NCBI GenBank assembly: GCA_033182465.1
Contig: CP137328.1
Coordinates: 372,001 to 436,000 of the forward strand
DNA length: 64,000 nt
Reading direction: 5' to 3'
DNA from: Sanghuangporus weigelae
Lineage: Eukaryota; Basidiomycota; Agaricomycetes; Hymenochaetales; Hymenochaetaceae
Shown: positions 13,273-23,862 of the stretch, one piece after another
How the letters are laid out: each line of letters opens with the position of its first letter
Position numbering within the stretch: position 1 is the stretch's first letter
Notes under the pieces: generated by a model
Database searches by the model: none
Told to the model about the DNA's origin: nothing
What the model saw: the letters and a program-made list of their open reading frames with translations, nothing else
Translations under genes and position numbers: made by a program

Positions 13273-13549
13273 AATCAACGCGAAGAACAATGCCACAGGA
13301 AAGGGCAAATGTACGGAAAAGAATTGAAAGAAGAGACAGTTGTGTATTAGTAGATGATGTACGATAGAGACAATGGAGCTTCTTGAAACCAAGTTTCTTG
13401 GATCTTTGAACGAAGCGCAGTCCTGAGCTGAGAAACAATACTCTCCCGATATGCAGGACTATTAAAAGCAGCCTCAGTACCAATACAGAGCGAAGTCTAT
13501 AATGTCTCCAACAATCTAAGGTCCAAAGCGGTCAGCGAATAAGCATTCG

Positions 13550-14668
13550 TTAAGCAAAATACGCAGTAGCGAGTGCAGTAATAATCGAGGACAGTAGGTT
13601 GACCTGGAATAAACCTTAAGTATACTAATGCAAGCCAGAAGATGAAGACATGAGCTCACCTGGTTGTTCGTAAGCAAGTCGAGCCCACTGACGACTCTAA
13701 TCTCGTTGGGAGAAAACGCAGATATCGGTGTTTCGTCCAACAAAATGCGCTTCGTTTTACTCGAGTACCTCGTCCGCTGAATAGTAGCGCCCATTAACGA
13801 GTCCACCTATGGGAATAATTCCCGATTCAACCTAGCTCGAATCTCCCGATTGTACACACTCCCATCAGAACTCACCATAGACCCAAACAACCCAGCCACT
13901 CCCCCAATGAAAATAAGCTCAGTCAGCATCGGTGTCAATACGGCTCTACACGCAGAGCTCTCAAGAGCAAGTGATATGCCCATAGTCAAAGCCATGATGA
14001 CCCCGCCTGTGACAGAAGCAAAAGTGCCCAGAGCGGATACACCTCCGTTCGTGCCCGGAGGTACACGCCTGAGCGTTGTGATGAGGATGGGAGGTGATTT
14101 GGAGAGAATACCGAGCTCTGACGCAAGTGTATCTCCCAAACAGCAAGCGAAATGACTGATGTGTGCCGTGAGACAGATGAGATTAGAACTCAAGAGTGAA
14201 GATTGGAACTCACCCGAGCGTGATCAATAGGAGGAACCGACTCCATCCATGCCCACGAGATGTTGAGAGAGAACACCAGTCATCAGCAGAATAAGGCTCT
14301 CCTTTCTCTTCTATCCAACTGGGAAGATACTGAGCAAGATACGTCCCAGGAACGAAGAGCGCTGTCCAAAGGACCGTCGCTAGGAAGGCAGAGAACGAAT
14401 TACATAGCACTTGCTGAGCAGTACGATATCCAGCTTCCTGGTGGCCTTCCTCCAAATTAGCCTTAGTGGATTTCCCTGCCTTCGTAGCTCTCGATCCTAC
14501 GAGGTAGAACACGATGAGCGAGACTCCGAAGGCGCGTACTTTGGCAGACAGCATGAGGAACCCGACGATGAACGCAGCGAGTGCGCCAGACGGCGAGAGT
14601 GACTTCTTGCGCAGACCATGGAATGCGAGTACAACGGCAAGGAGGAAGGGGACGATAGGGAAGTCCAT
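13550..14668 (-). CDS. TMEM19/DUF92-family integral membrane protein
   Basis: Exons 14668-14214, 14155-13876, 13806-13660 and 13603-13550 join to 311 residues. The start MDFPIVPFLLAVVLAF opens a hydrophobic helix; an upstream in-frame ATG at 14686 would add six residues. Family hallmarks are SLSPSGALAAFIVGF, HFACCLGDTLASELG across intron 1, RRVPPGTNGGVSALGTFAS, and GLFGSMVDSLMGATIQ across intron 2. The DUF92 family includes plant VTE6, a phytyl-phosphate kinase; the fungal members are uncharacterised, so no substrate is claimed. Several hydrophobic helices imply a membrane location. The gene is divergent from GPN1, with only about 200 bases between start codons and a CACGTG box between them. 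Confidence 0.9.
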
Positions 14669-14794
14669 GATGATGGTCCGCGTCAACTCACCGCATCCAT
14701 CAGTGACAAATTTAAAGTTCGTTCAGTCCGAAAGTGGGGATCCGTGGCGCGACCCACGCGTTTGAGTCACGTTTGCGTTAAGGATTCGGTGAAT

Positions 14795-14800
14795 CACGTG
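14795..14800. promoter_or_regulatory. CACGTG E-box in the TMEM19/GPN1 divergent promoter
   Basis: A perfect CACGTG 73 bases before the GPN1 start and 127 bases from the TMEM19-like start. It sits in the only space available to both promoters and could serve both genes. Confidence 0.4.
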
Positions 14801-14872
14801 TGCTAATGGAAATTCCAAATTTCGGATATTTTCTCGTCTCGCATCTCTTTCAATTCCACCTTCATCGTCAAA

Positions 14873-16273
14873 ATGTCGTCGACAATGGCATCGGCATCGA
14901 CATCGGCCTCAGCAGAGGGCTCAGCAAATAAACCGATAGTAATTATTACCATTGGGATGGCGGGCTCAGGAAAGACGACGTTCGTCCAACGAATGACCTC
15001 TTACCTGAACTCGCTCGATCCACCTCAAGCCCCATACGTCCTCAACTTCGATCCGGCCGTCACAAGCACGCCTTTCGACGCGAATATCGATATTCGTGAC
15101 ACGGTCAACTATAAGGAGGTCATGAAGCAGTATGCAGTCTGTTGTTGCTCTTGCTGTGACGACTGACGTCTGTGTTCATTCTACTTTAAAAACTTCTTGA
15201 AGGTATAACCTTGGACCAAACGGAGGTATCCTAACTGCGTTGAACTTGTTCACTACGAAGTTTGATCAAGTTTTGGGACTGATTGAAAAGAGGGCAGATA
15301 ACCTACGGTGCGTATATTCATCCTTGCAAATGTTGTTCATAAGCTTACAGGCGAACTGCAATCAGTCATGTCATCCTGGACACTCCTGGACAAATTGAGA
15401 TATTCACCTGGTCAGCGTCGGGAGCCATCATCACTGATGCTGTAGCATCTTCCTTCCCAACCGTCGTAGCCTACATCATCGACACGCCTCGAACAACCGC
15501 ACCCGCAACATTCATGTCAAACATGCTCTACGCATGCAGTATCCTCTACAAAACCAAACTTCCATTCATCCTAGTGTTCAACAAGACGGATGTCGAGCGA
15601 CATGATTTTGCTCTGGAATGGATGACAGATTTCGAAGCGTTCCAGGCAGCGCTTGCGAACCACGCGAATTCGAGAGACTCGGAAGGAGAACCGACATACA
15701 TGAATAGTTTGATGAACAGCATGTCGCTTGTTCTTGATGAATTTTACAAGCATCTCAAAGCCGTTGGTGTTTCCTCGTTAACGGGTGATGGGATGAAAAA
15801 ATTCTTTGATGCAGTGGAAGCTTCGCGAGAAGAATACGAAAAGTGCGTAAAGTCATTCTCTCAGACTACTAATACGGCTAACAACTTACACTCAGAGAAT
15901 ACCTTCCAGAGCTCGAACGAATCAAAAAGGAGAAGGCAGATCGCTTGAACGCAGTGAAAGAAGACTCAATGCGACGCATGATGGCTGACCTTGCCATCGA
16001 TCGAAAACGGGACCCAGCGGCATTCAACAACGATCGATGGGAGCGAGAAGATGATGACGAAGATGACGGGGAAGATGCAGACGTAGATGCAGACGATCCT
16101 GACCTCGTTGATCGAAGTAGGTTTGCATTCACTTTCATCTGGTTAATGGGATTGACTTCACTGTTGCAGGTGAGGAACATGGACCGGGAGAAGGTGAGTA
16201 TATTGACCTAACGCAGGTACGGACGAATCGTGATGTAGAAGACCTGAACATCCGATGGAAGCGACCTGGCTAG
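14873..16273 (+). CDS. NPA3: GPN-loop GTPase 1 (XAB1/NPA3)
   Basis: GTPase needed for assembly and nuclear import of RNA polymerase II in yeast and animals. Exons 14873-15129, 15203-15307, 15351-15842, 15896-16116 and 16170-16273 join to 392 residues. The P-loop GMAGSGKTT is at residues 28-36, the family-defining Gly-Pro-Asn loop (LGPNGG) at about 89-94 across intron 1, the G3 motif DTPGQ at 131-135, and the guanine-specificity motif NKTD at 198-201. [19 protein letters not shown] is almost diagnostic for GPN1 rather than GPN2 or GPN3. A long acidic run ([16 protein letters not shown]) and the basic C-terminus LNIRWKRPG also fit GPN1. All introns are 43-74 bases. The gene looks intact. Confidence 0.95.
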
Positions 16274-16917
16274 GGCGAATGCACGAGTGGCTCCGAAGTT
16301 TCTTTATTGATTGTAGACTAAAGCAAAATCAAGTGTATCCCGAATATAGAAATCTCTGCGTCACCAGATTCATTTCTGTACTTGTTGGTCATCAGAGGCA
16401 GGCCATGACATCTACCGGGTAGCGTTGCCATCAGTTTAAAATCTCGCTCGACTTCCCGAAGCTACTTAGCAACAAGATCACATCTGCGCCGGATTCGACG
16501 ACTTTGTCGAATCGACAATGTCTGCGACAGCATTTCAACTGGAAGGCACAGCCTCGGAGTATGGTAAATGCCGCTCATCTATGGCACCAAACGACCTAGA
16601 TGTGATGGAACCCGTCGCATTCGCAACATGCTTCCTGGGCCACTCGTCCATGTCCGTGATATCTTTTACCTCCACATCACTAGATACCTACAACATAGGA
16701 TTGCTGTGTTTGACGCCCGCTCTACCTGCCAAGGTCTTCATTTCCAGGGTAATATCAAAGTCCTTCACATCCTGTTGCTGATGCACGATTTGATATCTCG
16801 TCGTCGGATGTCCCTTATGTCGCCGAATCAGTCCATCAATATTTGTCCATAAGCCCCGATATAAATGCCTTGAGGACTTGCTGGTTTCGCAGTAGGTGCT
16901 CTGGAGGTATCTCCACA
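16274..16917. other. Intergenic region between GPN1 and a DUF6533-like gene
   Basis: About 640 bases holding the GPN1 3' end and the promoter of the next gene. Short open frames only; nothing recognised. Confidence 0.4.
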
Positions 16918-18574
16918 ATGGACAACTCAATGAATCTATCCAATACCCCGCGTCTCGTATTTCATACCCGCTCCGATGATACTGGTATTAATGAGTTGCC
17001 CCTGGTCGAGCAATTCATATTCAACACTATAACTGAACAATACATCAATCTGGCTCTCCTCACCGTCCTAGCATACTATTCCAGTAAGTATATCCCGTTT
17101 GACAAAGTCAGATCCCCATTTAAATTGATTTTATATTGTCTCTGACAGCCATCACTTTTGATCAGGAGGTAGGGAATTAACTAGTCCCTCAAATAACGCT
17201 ACTGATCCAAGAAAAATCAGGTTAAATACTTCTGGGTAATTTCTGCTTAGACTAGCATTATACACAACTTATTGTATTTTAGCCTAACCCACGTAGCTCT
17301 GTCAGCTTGATTTACTTCGCAGTATGTCCCATTCGGAAAGTCTATGAATCCAGGAACAAATTTTGATATCTGATTGACAGAACCGCTACCTGGGACTTCT
17401 AGGAGCCATCTGCAACGTAACGTGTAAGCGCTTATCTTCTTCACCTTTTCATAGAAGCCAATGTAACAAATACAGTGAAAGTCTTCAACGGGAGCTTTGC
17501 AAAGTAAGAGACTTATTGGAACTTAAGCGACCTAGGCTCCATGTCTGACGTGATTTATGCAGCTGTGTGTGTATCGCTCGTCGAAGTGGTGCACGCTACT
17601 GATGATGAATCTGAGAATAGGCGTATTTTCGGCTTGGACAGCCTCCGTATGCAGTGAGTCGTTAAGTTCTATGATCTAGCGGAAGCTACATATATCATCT
17701 TGTAGGCTGCCTTACGATCATTCTAATTGACTGTAAGTCGAGTCCTCTAGCGGTTTAGTTTGTTTAGCGCCACTACGGATTTTCTTCGACCGTAGATATT
17801 CTGCTCACGAGGGTTCTGGCATTCTTCCAAGGAGGTACAACGCACTAAAAAAATCGAGAATTTGAACCGATTTTCTTCTAGGACGGAAAATCGCTTTATG
17901 TCTCAAGATGCTCCTTGCCTTTGAAGGATGTGTTGGAATAACTATTGTGATCTTTGGGAATGCAACTGTCGGTCGTAAGTGTTTCACTGGATAATTCAGC
18001 TCCCAAATGATCTCTTTTGCAAATAAACCAGTCGTCATTGGGGACATCACTGAAAGTATCTCAATTTGTGGTGCCCGAGGGTTACCCAATCCATTCCTTG
18101 TTCCTATATCATGGTAAGCTCGTTTCCAGTCGTTCGATAGCTGTATCTCTGAGCAATATGTGCAGGTCTATTCCTATGATGTACGGACTTGTTTTATTGA
18201 GTTTAGCGCTCTACAAGTCGGCGGAATACTGGAGATCGTCATCCGGATTCAAGGGGATATATCTCGTGAAGGTCTGCATTCGAGACCAATCTCTCTATTA
18301 TGCTATGTGTGTATCTGTTAGGATATAATGCTAAATGTGCGACTGACTGAAATATTACTTCAGTGTGGTTCTGTGCTGCGTCTTCAAGATAATCTCAAGC
18401 CAAACTACAATCAAGTCCGTCTTACTTCGGCAGATATTCGATTGCACTGGGAGTCCGACGCTTCTGTGTGTTCTCGGAAGTCAACTTCTGATCAATTTGA
18501 AAGAAGCGGGCGAGAGGGAAGAGAATGGAGGTACTGTCAAGACGAGGACAGTGAGCGAGATGGAGTTTGCATGA
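16918..18574 (+). CDS. DUF6533-like multi-pass membrane protein, paralog 3
   Basis: A third member of the family seen at 3877-5597 and 7263-10026, here on the plus strand. It begins MDNSMNLSNTPRLVFHTRSD and continues EQYINLALLTVLAYYS, then across short introns ITFDQE, VSLIYFAV and NRYLGLLGAIC. Further exons give hydrophobic helices, including CLTIILID and TRVLAFFQ, then CLKMLLAFEGCVGITIVIFG, MMYGLVLLSLALYKSAEYW and FKGIYLVKV. The last exon ends LLCVLGSQLLINLKEAGER...TVSEMEFA at 18574. About ten introns, most 50-80 bases, all with usable GT and AG ends, so the gene looks intact. Its C-terminal block is much closer to paralogs 1 and 2 than to the gene at 21922-23862. Role unknown. Confidence 0.75.
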
Positions 18575-18756
18575 AGTCATCTTTGCTAGGCATAGTCGGA
18601 ACTTTTTCCCTTGCCTTCTCATGTTTATGCCTCCCCGGTGGAAGTATACGTATTTATTTAGGTGACTTTATCATACAATCACACTCTAGCCAGAAAATCA
18701 CTTTTTCAGTCCACAAGGCCTCATACAACTGGAAATATTTCTTGCCAACAGTCTAT

Positions 18757-19260
18757 TCATCTCCTCCGTATCCCCCATCGCTGCTTTGCGGCATACTCAG
18801 CCCATTTCTGGATATCGCCCCTTTCCAACAACCGCTCAACGGTATTTTTTTCCTTCGCAAGTTCCTCGTTCGAAGCAACAGTATGAACAGTGCTATGACA
18901 AGGTCGACATAACCACGGGACGCTGTTGAGCATCTCGGGTGGGTGTCAGCCGCGCTTCATGACACGCTCGTGGGTTGAACGCGGGATGAGATGGTTATAA
19001 GTCAATAAAACCTCCCAGGAGCAGATCTCGCATTCATTTGTACGTGTACTGGACCATGCAGGGGAAGGTTTGGTCGCGAGGGAAATATATGAGGCGAGAA
19101 CATATCTTAGGAAAGTGTGAGATTCATCCGGATCGCCGGATGATATGAGTCCGTATGTTGCGAGTGTGTCGGTGAATGAAGGGTGGATATCAAGTACTAC
19201 TTCTCCTGCTTCGGGAACTGGGGTTGTAGTGGATGTGAGTTCTCTGATCTTAGACGACAA
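18757..19260 (-). pseudogene. HNH-nuclease-type gene with an internal stop
   Basis: The frame from 19260 reads MSSKIRELT... and reaches an HNH-like zinc-binding region: CEIC, then LTYNHLIPRS and, beyond a stop, WLCRPCHSTVH. A TGA at 18948-18946 falls between KRG and HPPEMLNSV. From memory of related fungal proteins a Trp is expected at that position (TGG to TGA). The same frame then stays open for about 60 codons to a natural stop at 18757, ending KQRWGIRRR. Coding-like sequence also extends upstream of 19260 (ASRVFVLLSVSSPKG) without any in-frame ATG before an earlier stop. The gene is therefore probably a young pseudogene, or the assembly has an error here. It is divergent from ornithine carbamoyltransferase. 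Confidence 0.6.
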
Positions 19261-19427
19261 TGCAAGCCAAGCTTCCTGGGCGAGGTAAAGACTGAATTCA
19301 TCCAGATCTTCCGAGTCTCCTTTCGGGCTTGAAACTGAGAGAAGTACAAAAACTCTGCTAGCTAGACAGTCTTTAAAGCGAGAAAAGTTTGATTCTGCAC
19401 TGTGAGTGTCACAGTGGAGGTACTTGA

Positions 19428-19463
19428 TGACGTCATCAAGTTAATCGACTCACGCTCCACGTG
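19428..19463. promoter_or_regulatory. CRE-like TGACGTCA and CACGTG boxes before ornithine carbamoyltransferase
   Basis: TGACGTCA at 19428-19435 is a perfect palindromic bZIP (ATF/CREB-type) site, and CACGTG at 19458-19463 is an E-box. Both lie within 125 bases of the start codon. Gcn4/Cpc1-type bZIP factors control amino-acid synthesis genes in fungi and can bind TGACGTCA, so cross-pathway control is plausible; this is inference. Confidence 0.45.
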
Positions 19464-19550
19464 ACCGCTCACTAGATTTTTTTTCTCGGTCTCGGACTCG
19501 CTGATTGCATCTCCTCTCTACTCGAAGAGAAAATCGCAATAAATATAAAT

Positions 19551-21394
19551 ATGTCGCTACCGAAGCGGCTCATGACTCTGGCGGACCTCTCGCCGAGTCA
19601 AATCCAACAAATCATCGGAGTCGCTCGACGCCTGAAAACGGCATCCAGGCGCGTCCTTCCACCAACAGGACCGACTCTGCGCGAGGCGGCTTGGAAAGAA
19701 TCCGAAACAAATCCGACAAAGCTAAGTGCCCCTCCCCAGTCGCTTCGTAATACGAGCATCGCGCTGCTATTTTCGAAACGCAGCACGCGAACACGTGTCT
19801 CGGCGGAGACTGCTGCTCAGCTACTCGGTGGGCAAGCGATATTCTTGGGGAAAGATGATATTCAGCTTGGTGTAAACGAGAGTGCGCGGGATACGGCTAG
19901 GATCTTGAGTGGGATGTGCCAGGGTATTTTTGCACGTGTTGGTGATCATAGCGAAATCGAGGTATGCTATCTCAACTGGAGAATGTTTTCTGTCGCTAAA
20001 CATATGAATACATAGGAGCTTGCAAAGTATGCTGAGGTACCGGTAATTAATGCACTATCCTCACTATGGCATCCTACGCAAGTGTTGGCCGATCTCCAGA
20101 CCCTGATGGAAGAAAAGTCACTCCAGAAGGAGGCTGCACCTGCTCCAAATCCACATTCAATCCCTTATTCTTCTGCATCTTCAACTGAAAATGATTCTCA
20201 AACACCTTCTCCCGAGACCTCCGAAGCATCCAACGAGCAGCAGCAAACTGAGGCGGGCGCTTCAGAGAAACCGTCCAACGCAGTTGCTGCTCAACACCGT
20301 GTCGCCCAGGCGCGTCGCAGGCTCCGTCCTCTAACGATCGCCTACGTCGGTGATAGCGCCAATGTTCTGCACGACATGCTTGTCACCTATCCTCGTCTCG
20401 GACACAAACTCCAGGTTGCCTCTCCCCCAGATCCTCGGTACCGTGCGCCAACAGCTGTCTGGGACAAAGTCGTAGAACTCGGGTGCGACAAGGATATTGA
20501 GTGGACTGCGGACCCGCGCGAAGCAGTCAAGGGAGCAGACGTGGTCATTACCGATACGTGGATCAGCATGGGTCAGGAGGCTGAGTACGAACAGCGCGTA
20601 AAGGATTTCCAGGGATATCAGGTCACTGAGGAGTTGTGCGAAGCTGCAAAGGAGAATTGGAAGTTCCTGCACTGTTTGCCGAGGAAAAGCCATGAGGTCA
20701 ACGATGAGGTCTGTCTCTTAATTCATATGGACTTGGTGGAGGAGCTGACGCGTAACTTATTTCGAAGGTATTCTACGGACCACGCTCGCTTGTCTTCCGA
20801 GAGGCAGACAATCGCAAGTGGACGATCATGGCACTCTTCCAGTAAATCTCCATCTATCAATTTACAATATTCTGAACGCTAATTCCCTACTCCAGTTTAA
20901 TATTCGGCGGCGGCTCCTTCAGCGGCCTCCCTCACGGCAAACCTCGGGGCGTCTACCAGCCTTCCTGGCTCCAACAAGACGCAAGACCAGCAGGGAAGAA
21001 CCTCCCACAAAACCTCTCCGTTCCCGTCCTGCGAATCCCCTCGAAACTCGATGCCGAGACGCGCTTCAAACTCGGGCTGAGTGATCAACAAGCGTCGGAC
21101 GTAGCTAGGGCCCTGAACGCCATACGCAAACAGGGAAAGATCACCCTACAAGTCCTTCCGTACAGATCTAAAACTAACGACAAGAAACCTCAGGACGGAG
21201 ATAGCTCAAGTGGAGCTCAGAAGGATGATCAAGGGAATGAATTAACGGGTGAAGAACTCCTTTCTTCTGTTCAGAGGGAGGTCGAAGCCTCTAAGCAACT
21301 CCGGGAGAATATGAATAGCGCGGCGAAAGTACAGAGGGTGCAGTATAAGCCTTCAAGTGAACTCGGGACTTCAGAGGACAAGGAGTCGGCTTGA
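19551..21394 (+). CDS. Ornithine carbamoyltransferase with linker insert and possible C-terminal extension
   Basis: Makes citrulline from ornithine and carbamoyl phosphate in arginine synthesis. Exons 19551-19961, 20016-20708 and 20768 onward. The carbamoyl-phosphate motif is seen as FSKRSTRTR, followed by [53 protein letters not shown], the ornithine-side HCLPR, and [24 protein letters not shown]. Between HPTQ and GDSANV lies an insert of roughly 75 residues rich in Ser, Glu and Ala. The end is ambiguous. Reading on gives MALFQ and a stop at 20845 (393 residues). Splicing 20842-20895 leads into a 499-base open exon ending at 21394 (558 residues). N-terminal mitochondrial targeting is not obvious. 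The enzyme assignment is firm; the end is not. Confidence 0.92.
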
Positions 21395-21921
21395 TCTGAT
21401 CTGATTTCATTTCATTTGGAATTGATGATTTACGGCGTGGATATCAAAACAAATTACTCAATACTTAGACCCAGATAGTAGAATAAAATGACCATATCGA
21501 AACCATAGTTTTGCCTCGTAGGAAGCGTCAATTTAATCGATTATCGAGTTTTAGGATAGGATATGAAGACGTAAAGTCAAATACTGACAAAGCTATCTAA
21601 TAATAACAAACATAAAGAATTCCATAAATTAAATACAAGAAGGGGCTCGGAGAACGAGCGGCTTCATTTTTTCCTGCTTATGTCAGTTTAGGAGGTGTCG
21701 CACAGCTTCGTCAGTTTCATCCCGCCCATAGTGTACAAGTCTAGACCATCCCCATGATCAAAACGCAGTAGGTAAATCTCTGATGATGTTCCCCTGGAAC
21801 ACAGCTCTTTCCCTCTGCCTGTCCCTATCTTTCCCGCGCCACTTCCAACGAGTCCTCCCACTCCCGATGCATCCGAAACAGCGGACACAGTGGGGTACAC
21901 TCATACCCCTGGCTCGAAACC
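21395..21921. other. Convergent intergenic region
   Basis: About 530 bases between the ornithine carbamoyltransferase 3' end and the stop of the DUF6533 gene on the other strand. A minus-strand open frame at 21688-21900 lies just past that stop and could be an alternative last exon; I cannot support it further. Confidence 0.35.
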
Positions 21922-23862
21922 TCATCCTTTGATCACTGGAACTTCATCGCCACAGCAGTCAATGGGATTGATTGGACTCTGCATGTCGACACTCGTCAGC
22001 TCGAAGGTATCTCTGCCTAACCCTCTCCTTCCGATACCGCCGTAGCCATAACCATAACCACTCCCGGTCGAAGAGTCAATAGCCGAAATGGTTTGTCGCC
22101 GGAACGCATAGTGTCCCCCACTTTGAATGTGGTGCTGCGAGTCACCTGTTGTTGTCGATGAGAATGCGGAATTCGTGTATGCCCCTCGGATATGTAATAG
22201 GACACGGGAGCAGAATATGCTGTGCAGGATTCTCTGGGTTCTATTGGGGATGACAACGAATTTAAGATAAAACGATGTCAGTCGAAGCGTCAAATAATGG
22301 AAGAGACGAATAACGCACACAATCAGGAAGTTATGCAGCTCGATCTGTAAAGGCAGAAGTCGGATTGTTTAGCGAAATTGACACCGGCCTCGCAAGTTCA
22401 ATACGTACCGGAGCCGCGATAATCACAATGACGTTCGCGATGGATGTGACTATTTGGGATGTTGTCAGCATGCTTGTACCTACGCTTGCAAAGGGAAAAA
22501 AAAGACGAGCATTGCAACGTCGGAGGGAAGTTGACTCACTCAAGATAAATATGAAATAAATAACTCCATCTTTGAACATCCGCACCATAAGTGTGCTGCG
22601 TGAGTGCTTGACTATTAACAATAGAAGTACGTCAGCAAGAACCCCTAGATGCGAACAGTATGGCCTAACTCACAGTACTCAAGCGCCTTCACAACAAGCA
22701 GTACGAGCATGATTGACTCGATGATCATTACGAGCACAAAGTCGATAAATACAAAGCGATTATCAAAATGTAACAGGCAGCCCTGGAATACAGACTCGAA
22801 AGGCCCCAGCGGAGAGTCTGCGCTCCGTAAATAATCCCAAAGAGAAATTCCAGGTCAGTGGAAAGACAAGGGAAACGTTAATATACCACCTACAGGAGAC
22901 GCCTCCGAGATATCGATGGAGAACGAAAACATCTACACCAAGCGCGCCCTAAAAGATCATCTGGGTACTCAGGTTCGTATGGCAGTGAACGGAAGTAGCG
23001 CACCAGGAGCAAAGTGGCCAGGAGGATAGTCACCCACTTTCTTCGAGCCCAGATTGCCCAAGTTCGCATGGAAAGGATGACTAGAGAAATCTTAGAGAGT
23101 TATTGGAATTGGGGATCAGAAAAAAACTTGCATTGTGCAATCACAAATCCAAATGCCATTGTTCCTAATTTATTCGAAATATCAGTTAGTACAATACAAC
23201 GATCTTCCAATGTCTACTGACCTCCTAGCGTTTGGAATAATGTGACACATAACTGGAAGGCGCACAAGGTGAGAAAGAGTCAAGATCCTCCTAAAGCCGC
23301 ATTGGGGACGGGGCCACGACACTTACCGAAGGATCGGATCCAACCATTTGTACTAAATGCAATGTGATATAAAATGAGTCCTGATTCCAGTACGTCAACA
23401 ACCAGCTTACCGTAAGTAAGAAACGCGAGGTCGATAAGAGGGAAGTAGCGGTTCAGGAAAAAGAGGACTTTTGGCAGGCCGAAACGCGAAGGCCACACGA
23501 GGAAGACTTCTTCGTCTAATGTGAGAAGCCAGTCATATACCTAAGAATTACGATTGAGGCAACTGTCAAAAAACATTGCATTGATCTTGTCAGTGCTGGG
23601 TACATACAAATAACATAAATGTCGCGACTGAAATTGTGCGTTGAATGATGATGAGCTTTGAGCGTGAAACAACCACGAGGCGTACCTAGGGTATACTGCG
23701 GGTTCACGACGCTGTCAGATGACTCCGCAACTTTGAGAGAAGAAAACCCACCTTCGCAATATCGACGTTGCGCAATATACTAATAAATTCCTGAAGAACG
23801 GCCGCATCGTCATTCTCGACTGCAGCAACGATGCGCGTCAAGTCTAAGTCGCCCGTGCTCAT
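21922..23862 (-). CDS. DUF6533 domain multi-pass membrane protein (divergent member)
   Basis: The start at 23862 reads MSTGDLDLTRIVAAVENDDA; after two introns a clear DUF6533 core follows: VYDWLLTLDEEVFLVW, then SRFGLPKVLFFLNRYFPLID. Downstream exons give several hydrophobic helices, and the last carries VPNGRTQ-like PNRTQRILHSIFCSRVLLH, the family C-terminal signature, ending with a Gly/Tyr-rich tail and the stop at 21922. About seven introns are needed, most around 50-70 bases. This copy is nearer the family consensus than the three shorter paralogs in the window and is probably an older, separate lineage. Likely a plasma or internal membrane protein; function unknown. Middle exon limits are approximate. 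Confidence 0.78.

Noticed and set aside
18946-18948. TGA in the HNH-type gene as selenocysteine or programmed readthrough
   Set aside because: Dikaryotic fungi lack selenocysteine incorporation as far as is known, and no other sign of recoding is visible. A nonsense mutation or sequence error is simpler.
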